NCBI RefSeq assembly: GCF_001540865.1 | Contig: NC_033637.1 | Coordinates: 6,630,429 to 6,694,428, forward strand | Direction: 5' to 3' | DNA: 64,000 bases | Source of the DNA: Ananas comosus | Taxonomy: Eukaryota > Streptophyta > Magnoliopsida > Poales > Bromeliaceae | Made by a program: the position numbers and the translations under genes | The notes under the pieces: model-generated | Seen by the model: the letters and a program-made list of their open reading frames with translations, nothing else | Database searches by the model: none | Told to the model about the DNA's origin: nothing | Shown here: positions 20,736 through 31,975 of the stretch, piece after piece | How positions within the stretch are numbered: the first letter of the stretch is position 1 | Layout: every line of letters starts with the position of its first letter

Positions 20736-23700
20736 GTTGTCCGATGACCGTTGAGGTCGGTGTACCCTGAGGGGTAGGATTGTCGGCTAGTGGTTGACAG
20801 TAGTTCCAGATTATAGTGATACATTCCTGTGATCTATTGGTTGGTTCTTGCATCTATACTTTAGTTGACCCATCGAGCAGTATTTCCATACTTTTGAGAG
20901 GATGTAGAGTCGTTCCATCCTAGTTGATCTGAGTGGTCGGTTTTTGTGCTTCCTTACAGTTGATGACCTATACGGTCGGTGAGCCCTGTGGGCAGAATTG
21001 TCGGCTGGTTGCCGACGGTTGACCTTTGAGCATATCAGCATTGACCGCCCGAGACTCGTTCGTATTTCATGAACACCGGCGGTCTGATCCACACCAAGGG
21101 GTGTTCTTTTCCTGAAAAGTTGTTGCATGTGTCAACCCATGAGCCCAAGAGGGGTTATATGCATGGTAGAGTGGCAATGGTACTGTTAGGAGGTTTGCGG
21201 TGCGGACCTCCAGGGCACAGGCTTGAGGTTCAGGTGCGGACCAACAGAGCAGCAGATTTCAGATTGGGTATATTTGGTCTATACATCCAGTTGACGCATA
21301 TGTCTATAGTAGCAGTCGTTGCATGCATACTTACAGTTCTTACTTTACAGTTGTCTTGCTATTATAGTAGATATTCATGTATGCTTTCTGTTCTAGTTAC
21401 AGTAGTGGTAGCCGTTATTCAGTATAGTTCCTACTTTCTTTCAGTTTATTACTACTGTATTCAGTATATCTGCCCATTACCTTGTTTATCTCTCCCTGAT
21501 CCGGTGAGTACTCCTCGCCTTCATCGGCTTGCGGTACCTACTGGGAGGGGAGACATGTTTACATGTTCTCACCTCCCCCACAATTTTTCAGGTATTGCGG
21601 GCGGTGAGATTGAGACGAGACGTGAGACACGTGGATAGCTGTCGATAGAACTTCTGACCCGGTTTGTATAGTTTAGTTACTACCTTTGTTATTTCTGTTG
21701 ATATGACTTAGACATCTATATGGTTCAGTATTTTATTATGTTTAATTATTCAAGATTTCAGTTGGTTTTCCGAATAAGATAAAGATTTCTGAATTTTTGT
21801 AAAAAGGAAAGATTTTCTACCCCTCGTGGTAGCGTGTTTTCAAAAGAAAAGGTTTCCGTGTGGGAAACAGCTTTCAAAAGAGTTTTATCGTGATTTTCTT
21901 GACTTAGTATTTCAAAATAAGTTTTCGGGTAGGAAACGTTTTAACTGATAGTTGTGGATTTATATTCAGATCTATGTTTATGAACCTATGGTGAATGGTG
22001 TATGGATATTGAATGTATGATGATTTGTGTATTCATTTAATTGTGGTTGTATCCTGCTTTACATCTTGTACTTGTGCGACGCCGTGCAAATACAGGGGAG
22101 ACTCTGTTCGTGTGAACAGTGGAATCTTTGTATTTGTGGCGAATCTGGCATACCCTAGGGTCAGGTTTTTAAAAAAAAAAAAATTCTAGTCACTTCTGCT
22201 GTATTTTCAAACTAAAAAGGACCCCGGGACGTGATAGGACCACTACAGAACTATTAAATAATAGTTTCCAGTGGGCAATTGCTGACCTTAGCGAAAAAGC
22301 ACCACTAGGCTAAAAGGCAAAAGTAGTAAGTTTAATCATTTAAATAGAATGTACAACATGTATGCTAATCATGAATAAAGCTCATAAATGACTATGCCTC
22401 TACTTTGCATGGATTTGCATAAGTGTAAATGCTATTCTAACATGAATATGTATAAGTATAAACGACACGATGTCCACAAGCACAGCTAGTAAAATGTCAT
22501 TGTTTACTACTTGTTCTCTAAAGTCCACTTTTGCATTATAGTTCAACTTGTTTCAATCATATAGGACCTACACAAGGGTAGTTCGGCTTGCGCCGTGCCT
22601 AATAGCCCTGTGGTAATCAACATTTCCACCCTAGGAATGAGCCTTCCCCACGGCATCCCATTTCGGCGCCTAATCCCACACGGGCGAGCTTATGTCGCGA
22701 TGGCTATCTCCGAAGTGTCGGCTTGTGGGGAGCGACCCTCACAAGCATGTGCGAATGAGCACAATTGCGAGCAAACATAAATGTCCGCCTCAAGTCCAAT
22801 GTCATCATGTCTAAAACATGGTATATGTACCGGCGACCACGAAGGTCTAGTTCTGTGTCACAATGTAGAGTTTCAATCCATTTACTTTATCTAATGCCAC
22901 TTCATCATATTAGGTTTACTATGTCAAACATAATCCAAGTCTAATGCCCCTTTATGACATTATGTTTTTTCTATGTCCAACATGAGTTCTAAGTCCGAGA
23001 GCATATCATACATGTCATTTTCACTACATGAACCATGATCCCAAGCCATATACAAGAATGCTATTCGTATGCATGATCACAATGCACTAATCTCTCTACT
23101 ACATAGAAGTAAAATTTCATTATACATAACATATGCATTTTAAGCATTCTAAAATTCATATATGCCCTATCTAGCATTAATATGCATGATTTTTTATTTT
23201 ACAATGATTAAAATGACATAGGTGAAATTTTCTCATTTCGGTGAGGCCAAACCCATCGAGACTCCTCGGATCCCCTTCGTTTGCGCCGACGAAGGTGTCC
23301 ACACGTCTTCTATCTTCCTAAAGAAAATTCTAAGAGGGTTAGCCAAAGCAAACGAACACCCGAAGTGTTCATCTCAAAACAACCTAAGAATAGGATAAAA
23401 CTCACCTAAATATAGGAAAAATCCTCTCAAATCCCAAATGGAGGTTAGAGCACTTCTAATCCACCCCAACGAGATATTCTACACCTATCAATTAAGTTCC
23501 AAAAGCCACAAATCAAAAATTTCCAAATAAATCCTAGATTTCACATTCTAGGTTTTCATCTCATAAAATCTACTAAAATATGGATCAAAGAGTAGATTTA
23601 AGGTACTAACCTCTCCAAAGCTTCAAATCAAGCTAGAAAATGGGCTAAGGTTGAAAATCTTCCCTTCAACAAGCTCAATCCTTCACTTCAAGGCTTCTCC

Positions 23701-23947
23701 AATGGTCCAAAAGCAAAACCCATGAAGAAGAAACCAAAGGAGGAGATCAAACCTAAGAATCACAAGTAAAAAGAGAGGAAAAACCAAAGAAAAATAGAGG
23801 AGACTCACCTTTTTCTCCTCTGGTCGCAGCACAAGAGCCCCTGTCCAAGGGGTGAGGGTGTATATAAGATATTGCAACAAGAGCAAAAAGAACTCTCAAA
23901 AACTGCAAGACTGCAGTCTGCACTACGTACCGGAACACAGGGAAGAG

Positions 23948-24080
23948 TACCGGTACCAAGCTACAATACGCGCAAACCCGAGCCTCGGATTCGCAGAAAA
24001 ATATACTGGGTACCGGTACCAGCCCGATGCTGTACCGGTACCAGGTCTTGTTCCGGTACGGGCCCGATACTGTACCGGTA
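23948..24080. repeat. TACCGGTA palindrome array in LTR-B (nested copy)
   Basis: Four perfect TACCGGTA cores at 23948, 24011, 24033 and 24073, plus mutated ones near 23929 and 24052, in the U3 of the minus-strand LTR. The same kind of array occurs at the same place in the other B copy and in two C LTRs. Confidence 0.85.
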
Positions 24081-24284
24081 CTCTGCTCTTCAGAGTTCAA
24101 CCCGAGAGCAGCCTAAAATCTCCACTTTAGAGATTTTAGCGCTAAGTTTTAAACCTCGATTCTCGGGATGCGAACCATAGGTCGGAACACTGTCCACGAC
24201 CCTTCAGAATACCTGAAAAAATTCATAGCACAGATCAAACACTCGAACCTCGCAATTTGTAAAGGTCTAGTGTGTTACAATCCA

Positions 24285-24710
24285 GTGCTGCGACTACCCG
24301 ACTGCAGTCGCACATTTGAGGTACATACTGATGCCTCTGACTTTACCATTGGCAGTTTCCTCATGCAGGATGGACACCCCATCGCCTACGAGTGCCGCAA
24401 GATCAATGACACCGAGTGGCGTTACACCGTCTAGGAGAAGGAAATGACCGCTGTGGTGCATTGCTTGCGAACCTGGCGGCACTATTTGCATGGGAGCAAG
24501 TTTGTGGTGCGCACCGACAACGTTGCCACGAGCTACTTCCAATCGCAAAGGAAGCTGTTGCCTAAGCAGGCGAGGTGGCAGGACTTCTTGGTGGAGTTCG
24601 ACATGGAGATGCAATACAAGCCCGGGAAGGAAAACCGCGTGGCTGATGCTCTCAGCCGCAAGGCTGAATTTGTAGCCGTGTGGCAGCTTCACGGGACGCT
24701 CCGCGATTGA
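24285..24710 (+). pseudogene. Gypsy-A RNase H domain
   Basis: Continues the pol frame after the LTR nest: PVLRLPDCSRTFEVHTDASD contains the first RNase H Asp. Then come DGHPIAYECRKINDTEWRYTV, a TAG at 24432-24434, EKEMTAVVHCLRTWRHYLHG, VVRTDNVATSY and KENRVADALSRK. The domain would degrade the RNA strand during reverse transcription. One nonsense codon breaks it and a stop follows at 24708. Confidence 0.88.
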
Positions 24711-25740
24711 CTTCGTTCAGGAACCAACCAGGACCCCATCGCTCAAAATTTGGTGCAGCTTGTTAAGGAGGGCAAAAAGCGAAGGTTTTGGCTAAGCGAC
24801 GGGCTGCTCCTTACCAAGGGGCGACGGGTATACGTGCCCAAGTAGGGCAACCTTCGCCGCGAGCTCATCAAGGAGTGCCATGACTCCAAGTGGGCGGGCC
24901 ACCCAGGTCAGAAGCGGACCTTGGCGTTGCTCGAGGCCACCTACTTTTGGTCGCGGATGCACAAAGACGTTGGTGCCTACGTGCGAACTTGCTTGGTGTG
25001 TCAACAAGACAAAGTTGAACACCAGCAACCTGGTGGACTCCTCGAGCCTTTACCTGTGCCTAACCGTCTATGGAAGAGCCTCTCTATGGACTTCATCTCT
25101 GTCTTGCCAAAAGTAGGGGAGTTGGAGTCCATTCTCGTGGTGGTTGATCGTTTTTCCAAGTACGGGACCTTCATTGCTGTGCCAACCGATTGCACTGCTG
25201 AAGAAGTGGCGCGCCTCTTCGTCAGCCACGTCGTCAAGCTTTGGGGGATCCCCGCGAGCATCGTGAGCGACTGCGACCCCAGGTTCACTGGCAGGTTTTG
25301 GACCGAGGTGTTCAAAATCTTGGGGTCAGAGTTGCTCTTCTCCACCACTTGGCATCCGCAGACGGACGGGCAAACGAAGCGGGTGAATGCTCTTTTGGAG
25401 GAGTACTTGTGGCACTATGTGAGTGCCAACCAGAAGGATTGGGTGCATCACCTTGATGTCGCCCAGTTTTCCTACAACTTGCGGCGTAACGATTCTACAG
25501 GCTGCAGCCTATTCGAGTTGGCGATCGGATGACAACCACTTGCCCCTCACACGGCTGCTGCGGGAGAGCAGTTCCGCAGCCTAGTTGCTCTTCAGCTTAC
25601 CACTAACTTGCAGGAAAAATGTGAAATTACAACGGCGAACTTGGAGAAAGCAGCGCGACGGATGAAGAAGTGGGCTGACGAAAAGCAGCAGCCTCGGGAG
25701 TTTGCCGAGGGCGACCGCGTGATGGTCAAGCTTCAGCCGT
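24711..25740 (+). pseudogene. Gypsy-A integrase, broken
   Basis: An HHCC-type zinc region (ECHDSKWAGHPGQKRTLALLE, then CLVCQQDK) runs into the catalytic core SMDFISVLPK, VVDRFSKYGTFIAVP, IVSDCDPRFTGRFW and HPQTDGQTKRVNALLEEYLW, which retains the D, D and E positions. It ends with VAQFSYNLRRNDSTGCSLFEL. Stops lie near 24843, 25530 and 25739 (TAG). Integrase would join element DNA to the chromosome. Confidence 0.88.
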
Positions 25741-25754
25741 AGCCGTTCAAAACC

Positions 25755-26111
25755 ATGCGAAAGGTGCACAAGGGACTGCTGCGCAAGTACGAAGGCCCAT
25801 TTACCGTCGTCAAGCATATGGACAAGGGGGCCTACAAGCTGCAGCTGCCCGCGAATCTCAAGATCCACCATGTCTTTCATGTCAGCAAGTTGAAGTTGTA
25901 CAATGAAGACGCGGAGGATCTGAGCCGAGGTGTGTCGCAGCGAGCATCTGCGACCATGGTGACTTCGTTCGACAAAAAAGCGGAGTCCATCCTGGACACT
26001 CAACTCATTCGGCGACGTGGAGTTCCACTGAATCCTGAGTACTTGGTGAAGTGGAAGAATCTCCCCTACGGCGAGGCTAGTTGGGAGAAAGCGGATACAC
26101 TTTGGCAGTAA
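25755..26111 (+). pseudogene. Gypsy-A integrase C-terminus with chromodomain
   Basis: RKYEGPFTVVKHMDKGAYKL and IHHVFHVSKLKLY form the GPY/F-like module. A chromodomain follows (AESILDTQLIRRRGVPLNPE, YLVKWKNLPYGEASWEKAD). Chromodomains of chromoviruses are thought to direct integration to heterochromatin. This segment is free of stops until the natural TAA at 26109-26111. Confidence 0.88.
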
Positions 26112-26179
26112 CAAGCGCTCATCGACAAGTTCTAGAAGTAGCACGCGACAAGGATGCCTGCGCATTAGGTGGAGGAGGG

Positions 26180-26341
26180 TGTCAGGGACTTAGAATAATT
26201 CTGTGGCACCCTGGTCTCTGGCCCAACTCAGCTAGCGAAACAGGTTGAATCAGGTTGTCAAGGAGACCCAAACCCAACCCGCTGTGGGAAACTCAAGGGT
26301 TGCAAAACTGCCATAAGTTATGGTGTGACTCTTGGGCTTTT
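26180..26341 (+). repeat. Truncated 3' LTR of Gypsy-A
   Basis: Starts TGTCAGGGAC after the purine tract GGTGGAGGAGGG and matches 9274-9436. It ends at CTTGGGCTTTT, where the Copia-F LTR starts with TG. This is consistent with Copia-F having inserted into it. Confidence 0.88.
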
Positions 26342-26719
26342 TGTTGAAACTTTATAAGGAAACTAAGATCGTACCTTCTGCCATGATTTCGATTTCTGTA
26401 CCTGGTTGTAGGCGGCGATCCTTGCTCGTGATTCGTCCTCGTTCATGATCTGCAAGAAGACGGGACGTTTCAAGTCTAATTCCCTTATCCCCAGAGATGG
26501 AGCCGTCACAGACTATTGGATTAGGGTTAGACCGGGACTCCCGTATGTTACATATTTATATATAACTTAATGTAAGAATTTTAAATCACGTTCGTCCATC
26601 AAGGACGTGTCCAAATACATCCTAACCCTAAGATATATCATATCTTTATAGATCGACTTAATAGATTGACCGTATCTTTATAGATCGCCTTGAATATATC
26701 ACGTGGGCCACATCCAACA
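26342..26719 (-). repeat. 3' LTR of Copia-F
   Basis: 378 bp, beginning TGTTGGATGTGG on the minus strand right after the purine tract and ending GTTTCAACA at 26342. The terminal TGTTG/CAACA pair is a typical LTR end. No partner LTR is in the window. Confidence 0.8.
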
Positions 26720-27252
26720 TTCTCCCATTTGGCCTAATGACATATTCATTACCGCATAGGCAATACAAAAAAAAAAAAAAAACTTTATTAGGTACCAACT
26801 AAATTATACAGTCAAAATCTCCCACTCGACCAAGAAATCACAATACTTTGATCATAGCGATTATGCCCCAAAAGATGAACACTTCCTTTCATGTATTAAA
26901 AGTACGAATTCCTTAATCAAATAACTTTATGAGTTACAACCGTATGAACTTATTATAAGTTCAACTCAGAGTCCCACTTTAGTGCACAATAAAACTTCAA
27001 TATACAAAAGATAACTTTATGCGCATATGTGCAAAAACCAAAATATGTTCTTACTCAAATAAGAATAGTCTTTAAAATCTTTATACAAGAAGAAAACATT
27101 TAAACTGTAAATGGACTCAAGATACCCATATGATAAATATGATCCTTGAATTTGTTTGCCGGCAATGCTTTAGTCATAGGATCAGCAATCATCATCTCGG
27201 TCCCAATGTGTTGGATATCCACATTCTTCTTGTCATATTCTTTCACAGCAAG

Positions 27253-28180
27253 TTACTTTATATCGATATGCTTGCTGCGATCTGTAACTCGACTATTCTT
27301 GGTAAAGAACACTGCAGCAGAGTTGTCGCAATAAATCTTAATTGGCCTTGAGATAGAGTCGACAACTCTTAAACCTGAGATAAAATTTCTCAGCCATAAA
27401 GCCTGTGACGAAGCCTCATAACAAGCGATGAACTCTACCTCCATAGTGGATGTAGCAACTGTATCTTGCTTAGTGCTCCTCCAAGATATAGCACCTTGAG
27501 CAAGTAAGAAAATATATCCTGATGTGGACTTTCTAGAATCCACGCATCCAGCAAAATTAGAGTCCGAATACCGAACCACCTCAAGATGGTCATAATGTCT
27601 GTAGGTGAGCATATAATCCTTTGTTCCTTGTAAATATCTCATAACCTTCTTTGCAGCTTTCCAATGATCAAGACCGGGTTGCTTTGGTATCTACCTAACA
27701 TCCTCACTACATGAGCTATATCAGGTCTAGTACAGACCTGCGCATACATCAAACTCCCTACTGCAGAGGCATAGGGCATGCTCTTCATATGTTTTCGTTC
27801 TAAATCATTCTGAGGATATTGTTTCTGATTGAATTTGTCACCTTTTATAATAGACGCAGCTGTAGGTGCACAATTTGCCATATTAAACCTTTCTAGAACT
27901 CTTTCGATGTAGGCTTTCTGAGATAGATCTAAAATTCTTTGAGATCTATTCCTGTGAATCTTTATGCCAATGACATAAGAAGCTTCACCCATATCCTTCA
28001 TCTCAAAGTTCTTAGAAAAAAAATCTTTAGTCTCTTTAAGCAAATTCAAATCACTACTTGCAAGCAGAATGTCATCTACATACAGAACTAAGAAAATATA
28101 TTTACTCCCACTAACCTTAAGGTATATGCATTGGTCCACAATATTTTCTACGAAACTGAATATAGTAATTACATTATGGA
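27253..28180 (-). pseudogene. Copia-F reverse transcriptase (C-terminal) and RNase H, frameshifted
   Basis: From the right the reading gives FVENIVDQCIYLK, FLVLYVDDILLASSD with the catalytic YVDD, LSQKAYIERVLERFNM and YASAVGSLMYAQVCTRPDI. A frame change near 27640 is followed by RYLQGTKDYMLTY, FAGCVDSRKSTSGYIFLL, ISWRSTKQDTVATSTMEVEF and IYCDNSAAVFFTKN, the usual copia RNase H. The remaining 26720-27252 carries the RNase H end and an untranslated tail only. Confidence 0.88.
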
Positions 28181-29516
28181 ACTTGATAAGAATCCTTTTC
28201 CATCACAGGTCAACACCGTGAACATGAAAGGGAAAGGGAAAGCGACTGCAAAAAGGCAGATTCAAGAGGAAATAGAAGAGGGTCGGCTCATATTGGCCGA
28301 CCAAGAAAATGAAAGTCGAATAATTAACAAAACTTCATTTCCATTTCAGGTCAATATGGTGAATATCAAAGGGAAGGAAGTTTTGGACAAGGAGACCGCT
28401 GACAACGTGGCTCACGCCAAGAAACACCTTCGGCTATGCATCAGGTGCAAGGCCGAAATGACGAAAAAAGACTGGGAAGCTATCGTGAACGCCAAGAAAA
28501 GGGGGAACGAATGGAACGAACTAATGGCGTTCCCTGAGGATTGGGATGATATTCCCGATGGCGAAGACCTAGAAGAAGAAGGCTCGGATGCAGCCTCTAA
28601 TGACACCGAACCGGAAGTAGATTCGGTTCAACGCAAGAAAGACATCATGATGCAGAAGATTCTGCACGACTACTACAACAATAGGCGTGGAGAACGTCAT
28701 GGCCGATGGGACTTCCAGGACAGACCTTTCGGCTCCAAGCAGAGGTTCCCTGGGTATCGGCCACATTGGCAACAACAAGCCAGGCCGAGACCAGAACCGG
28801 AATTTGAAGGAATGACCGAGGGAGACATAGAATTCCTCGGTCGAAGGCTAGTCAACGAACTCGGCATTCAGCCTTGGCCGAGACCATGGGAAAGAAGAGA
28901 AATTCTAAAAAATCATTTAAGAACGGTTAAAGTACCGGCAAACGTGCCAGTGGATGAATGGCACGAAGTAGAGGTTAAACCATCGGCCAGATGGCAGGGG
29001 CCGATGTTGACAAAAACTCAGAAGCGTCGGCAGCAGAGGATGCAAGCCGAGGCAAGACAAAATTATGAAGAAGCGAAAGGGATGAGGCTCAATGTTTGGA
29101 GGCGCCCTGATGAGCAATCACGCCCTTTTCGTCAAATGAGAAATGATCACGAGGCAGGCGGCTCATCACCTGCCCCCCAGTTGAAGTCAAGAGTAGAACG
29201 GCCAATTGAGGCCGAGTCAGAAGAGAAGATGATCAGGAGGGAGTTAGAAGAAAAAATAGCTTCCCTCGAAACTATGATCAAAAGAGAGAGATGGCCCCCG
29301 AAAGAAAGGGAGGTCCGGATGGAGAGTGATTCTTCTGCCGAAACAACGAAGGAGTCGGAGGAGAAGAAACAAAGAACCAAAGGAAAATCAGCCGAAGAAT
29401 CACCGGCTGAAGTGAACATGGTATATGCTCTGCCTCAATCCTTTAAGGCAGAGTTTATTGAGTATGAAGAGTTTAGAGAGGAGGAGGGAGATGGGCTTAG
29501 AGTAGCCCAGTTGTAA
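28175..29516 (+). CDS. Tat-G gag, C-terminal portion (partial)
   Basis: Long open frame. Its first 15 residues before about 28175 belong to Copia-F sequence. It contains two related modules, PFPSQVNTVNMKGK and SFPFQVNMVNIKGKEVLDKE. Then come AKKHLRLCIRCKAEMTKKDW, an acidic stretch (about 28545-28620) and an Arg/Gln-rich region ending in a charged coiled-coil-like segment (about 29215-29400). It probably precedes the protease in one polyprotein: a TAA at 29515 is followed by a continuing protease sequence. The start of the real gag is lost. Confidence 0.7.
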
Positions 29517-29543
29517 TTAGAAGATGTTCGACCAGCCGATGCA

Positions 29544-30158
29544 GTGGTTTTTGAGAAACCATCGGCCATGCAGATGAGGTTTATAAGACCTCTTTTTATA
29601 AAAGCTTTGATTGAAGGTCGGTCGGTAGGCCGAGTGATGGTGCACGGCGGTGCCATGGTCAACGTAATGCCTACTTCATTCTTTAAGAAGTTGGGCAAAG
29701 ACGATGATGAGTTGAAGCCCACTGATTCAATCATGACCGATTTCACAGGAAACGGTCAACAAGCCCGAGGAGTGCTCACCACCGAACTTACGGTAGGCTC
29801 GAAAATTTTAAAAACTGCATTTTTTGTGGTGGATGCAGATAGCCACTACAACTTACTACTCGGGCGTGACTGGATCCATGCGAATGAGTGCGTGCCCTCT
29901 ACACTCCACGGGAAATTGTTCCAGTGGATAGGAGACAAGGTAGAAGAAGTCCGGGCCGAAGGACGGCCTCAAATGATAGATGTCAACATGGAGGACATCG
30001 GCCACACCAAGTGGGCCGATGCTGATCCAGATCAGATTTCATTTGTGAGAGTGACGGAGGAGGGGATTCAATTAATTCTCTCTAAAGATATCAACGTTAT
30101 GGTGGCTGATGAAGAGCCACCTAGATGGTTAAAATGGAGTCCGAAAGATGGAGCATAG
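29544..30158 (+). pseudogene. Tat-G protease-like domain, active site altered
   Basis: KALIEGRSVGRVMVHGGAMVNVMP matches the Tat/Athila protease block, in which the first catalytic residue is normally Asp (DGG). Here it reads HGG. Further on, FFVVDADSHYNLLLGRDWIH carries the conserved LLGRDWIH. The loss of Asp suggests that the protease is dead. Confidence 0.78.
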
Positions 30159-31975
30159 AGGCTCGGCACAAGCCTCGACAGAATAAGCCTATCAACGAGA
30201 TCGGCTATTCGGCTGCTAAAGCCGATGTGTTGGCACCTGACGATTCGGCCAATAAGGCCGAAGGAATCATAAAAGACTCGGTTAATAAAGACAAGAAAGA
30301 AGATCAAACGAAATCGGTCATGGAGACCGACAAATCATATGAAATGAATAGGCAGACAACGGAAATGAAGCTAGAAGAATCACCTATTAAAATCGACGAG
30401 AAAAAGCTGGAGACCCAGGATTTGTTGATAGAGGTAAACTTGGGGTCAGATGAAGAGAAAAGGCCGACGTTTATAAGTTCCAAGCTGTCGGCTCAGCAAC
30501 AGGAAGAATTAAAGAAGCTATTGAAGGAGTACAAGGATTGCTTCGCCTGGAGCTATGAAGAAATGCTGGGTTTAAGTCGAGAGATTGTAGAGCATCGGCT
30601 GCCCATCAAAAAAGGGTTCAAGCCTTTTAAACACCGGCTCGTAGATTTGAGCCGAATATTGTACTCCAAATTAAAAATGAATCGAAAATCTTTTAACGGC
30701 CGGATTTATTAGAGCGGCCCGTTATGTTGATTGGGTGTCTATTATAGTTCCAGTACGTAAAAAGAATGGTAAACTTAGAATTTGTATCGATTTTAGAAAC
30801 TTAAATTTAGCTACACCTAAAGACGAATATCCAATGCTTATAGTCGATATGTTAGTAGATTCGGCTGTTGGTAATGAAATTCTGTCCTTCATGGATGGAC
30901 ATGCTGGCTATAATCAAATTTATATTGCTGAGGAAGATGTGGCTAAAACGGCTTTTAGATGCCCCGGTTCAATTGGAACCTTTGAATGGGTTGTTATGCC
31001 GTTCGGCTTAAAGAATGCCGGAGCTACTTACCAAAGAGCCATGAATTTTATTTTTCACGATTTAATCGGCAAGATGTTGGAAGTCTATATCAATGATATA
31101 GTTATCAAATCCAAGTCATAAGCCGAACATTAGATCGACTTAAAACTCGCTTTTGAGAAAATGAGAAAATACAATTTAAAAATGAACCCTTTGAAATGCG
31201 CCTTTGGAGTTTCTGTAGAAAATTTCTTGGGGTTTTTGGTGCATAAGAAAGGGATTGAAATTGATAAAAATAAAGCAAGAGCAATATTAGAGTTACGGCC
31301 ACCCAAATGCAAAAAGGAACTACAGAGTTTGTTAGGGAAGGTTAATTATCTTCGGCGGTTTATATCTAATTTAGCCGGAAGAATCGGGGTCCTTACTCCA
31401 TTACTTCAGCTGAAAAATAAGGAAGAATTCGTTTGGGCAGAGGAACAGCAGGAGATATTTGAAAATATAAAAAGATACTTATCAAATCCTCCGGTACTGC
31501 TACCTCCAAAGCCGAATCAGCCGATGAAGTTATATATATCGGCTGCAGATGAAAATTTGGGATGTTTGTTGGCTCAAGAAAATGAAGAGAAGGAAGAGCA
31601 AGCCATTTATTACCTAAGCCGACGTCTGCTAGATACAGAAAAACGGTACTCGGCTATAGAAAAATTATGTTTGGCTTTATATTATGCATGCATAAAATTG
31701 AGATATTATATTTGTCAACTGAAATATCGGTAATATGCAAAACCGATTTGATAAAATATATGTTATCTAGGCCAGTATTACGAGGACGAATCGGAAAATG
31801 GATATTAGCTTTATCCGAATTTTCTCTGAATTACGTTCCTGCCAAAGCTGTCAAAGGTCAAGCTATAGTTGATTTTTTGGCCGATCACCCATGTGTAGAG
31901 ATTGAGGAGCCAAAAAAGAATACCAACATCAGAATACTCGCCAGCGCGAGAAGAGGCGAGTTCACCCTGAAGTGA
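30125..31975 (+). pseudogene. Tat-G reverse transcriptase and RNase H, broken
   Basis: A linker ends in LSAQQQEELKKLLKEYKDCF and FAWSYEEMLGLSREIVEHRL. A frame break follows near 30700. RT continues with VRKKNGKLRICIDFRNLN, ILSFMDGHAGYNQIYIAEED and VVMPFGLKNAGATYQRAM. The catalytic box reads YIND, where the family has YVDD or YIDD, so the first catalytic Asp is lost. A TAA at 31119 follows. The connection and RNase H continue in 31161-31733 (LLGKVNYLRRFISNLAGRIG, YISAADENLGCLLAQEN). A last frame change leads to the end at 31975. Confidence 0.87.

Larger units (their letters stand above)
17212..22236 (+). mobile_element. Long LTR of family D (about 5 kb, solo), innermost of the nest
   Basis: Begins TGTAAGGACTGAG and ends CCCCGGGACGTGATA, where family members end GTGACA. 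It is flanked by GGAAC (17207-17211) and GGACC (22237-22241), one mismatch. It has no gag or pol. Its first 600 bp and last 400 bp match the D copy at 46753-50655. It contains a TA microsatellite (17887-17906), a GC-rich block (17980-18700), a MITE-like insertion (18766-19338) and a 35-bp tandem array (20498-20735). The ending resembles Tekay/Del chromovirus LTRs, which is an inference. Confidence 0.85.
14784..22247 (-). mobile_element. Solo LTR of family C nested in LTR-B, itself split by D
   Basis: Flanked by the perfect duplication GAACT (14779-14783 and 22248-22252). The left end reads TATCACTCTCCGGATTAC where the family reads TGTCACGCCCCGGATTAC, so the TG has mutated to TA. The sequence follows the family C LTRs at 38609-40836 and 52417-54640 over most of its length, including the block around 15050-15860. 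It is diverged, notably in U3. The body is 14784-17211 plus 22242-22247. Confidence 0.9.
14359..24279 (-). mobile_element. Solo LTR of family B holding a nested C and D insertion
   Basis: The outer ends are TG (14359) and CA (24278-24279), flanked by ATCTA (14354-14358) and ATCCA (24280-24284), a 5-bp target duplication with one change. The outer pieces 14359-14783 and 22253-24279 together make about 2.45 kb. They match, reverse complemented, the clean 2520-bp solo LTR at 42119-44638. It interrupts Gypsy-A between RT and RNase H. No B internal sequence is present, so the full element was lost by LTR-LTR recombination. Confidence 0.92.
9274..26341 (+). mobile_element. Gypsy-A: Ty3/gypsy chromovirus with organelle DNA and nested LTRs inside
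   Basis: Both ends start with the same LTR sequence (TGTCAGGGACTTAGAATAAT at 9274 and 26180). The order gag, protease, RT, RNase H, integrase, chromodomain identifies a chromovirus. It has two large insertions: organelle-type DNA in gag (about 10375-12395), and the B/C/D LTR nest between RT and RNase H (14359-24279). Without them the element is about 5.1 kb, in the normal range for small chromoviruses. The 3' LTR is cut after 162 bp by Copia-F, so the target duplication cannot be tested. Confidence 0.92.
26342..28180 (-). mobile_element. Copia-F: 3' half of a Ty1/copia element
   Basis: On the minus strand it holds part of RT, RNase H, a short noncoding tail, a purine tract (AATGGGAGAA) and the 3' LTR. 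The 5' half is absent. Near 28175-28180 copia coding sequence changes directly into the plus-strand gag of Tat-G. Confidence 0.88.

Noticed and set aside
20563..20853. Open frame encoding a repetitive peptide
   Set aside because: It is the translation of a 35-bp tandem repeat in LTR-D. No start context and no homologue recognised.
28131..28175. Start of the Tat-G gag at 28131
   Set aside because: Read on the minus strand this stretch continues the copia RT (FVENIVDQC), so it belongs to Copia-F. The gag start is lost.
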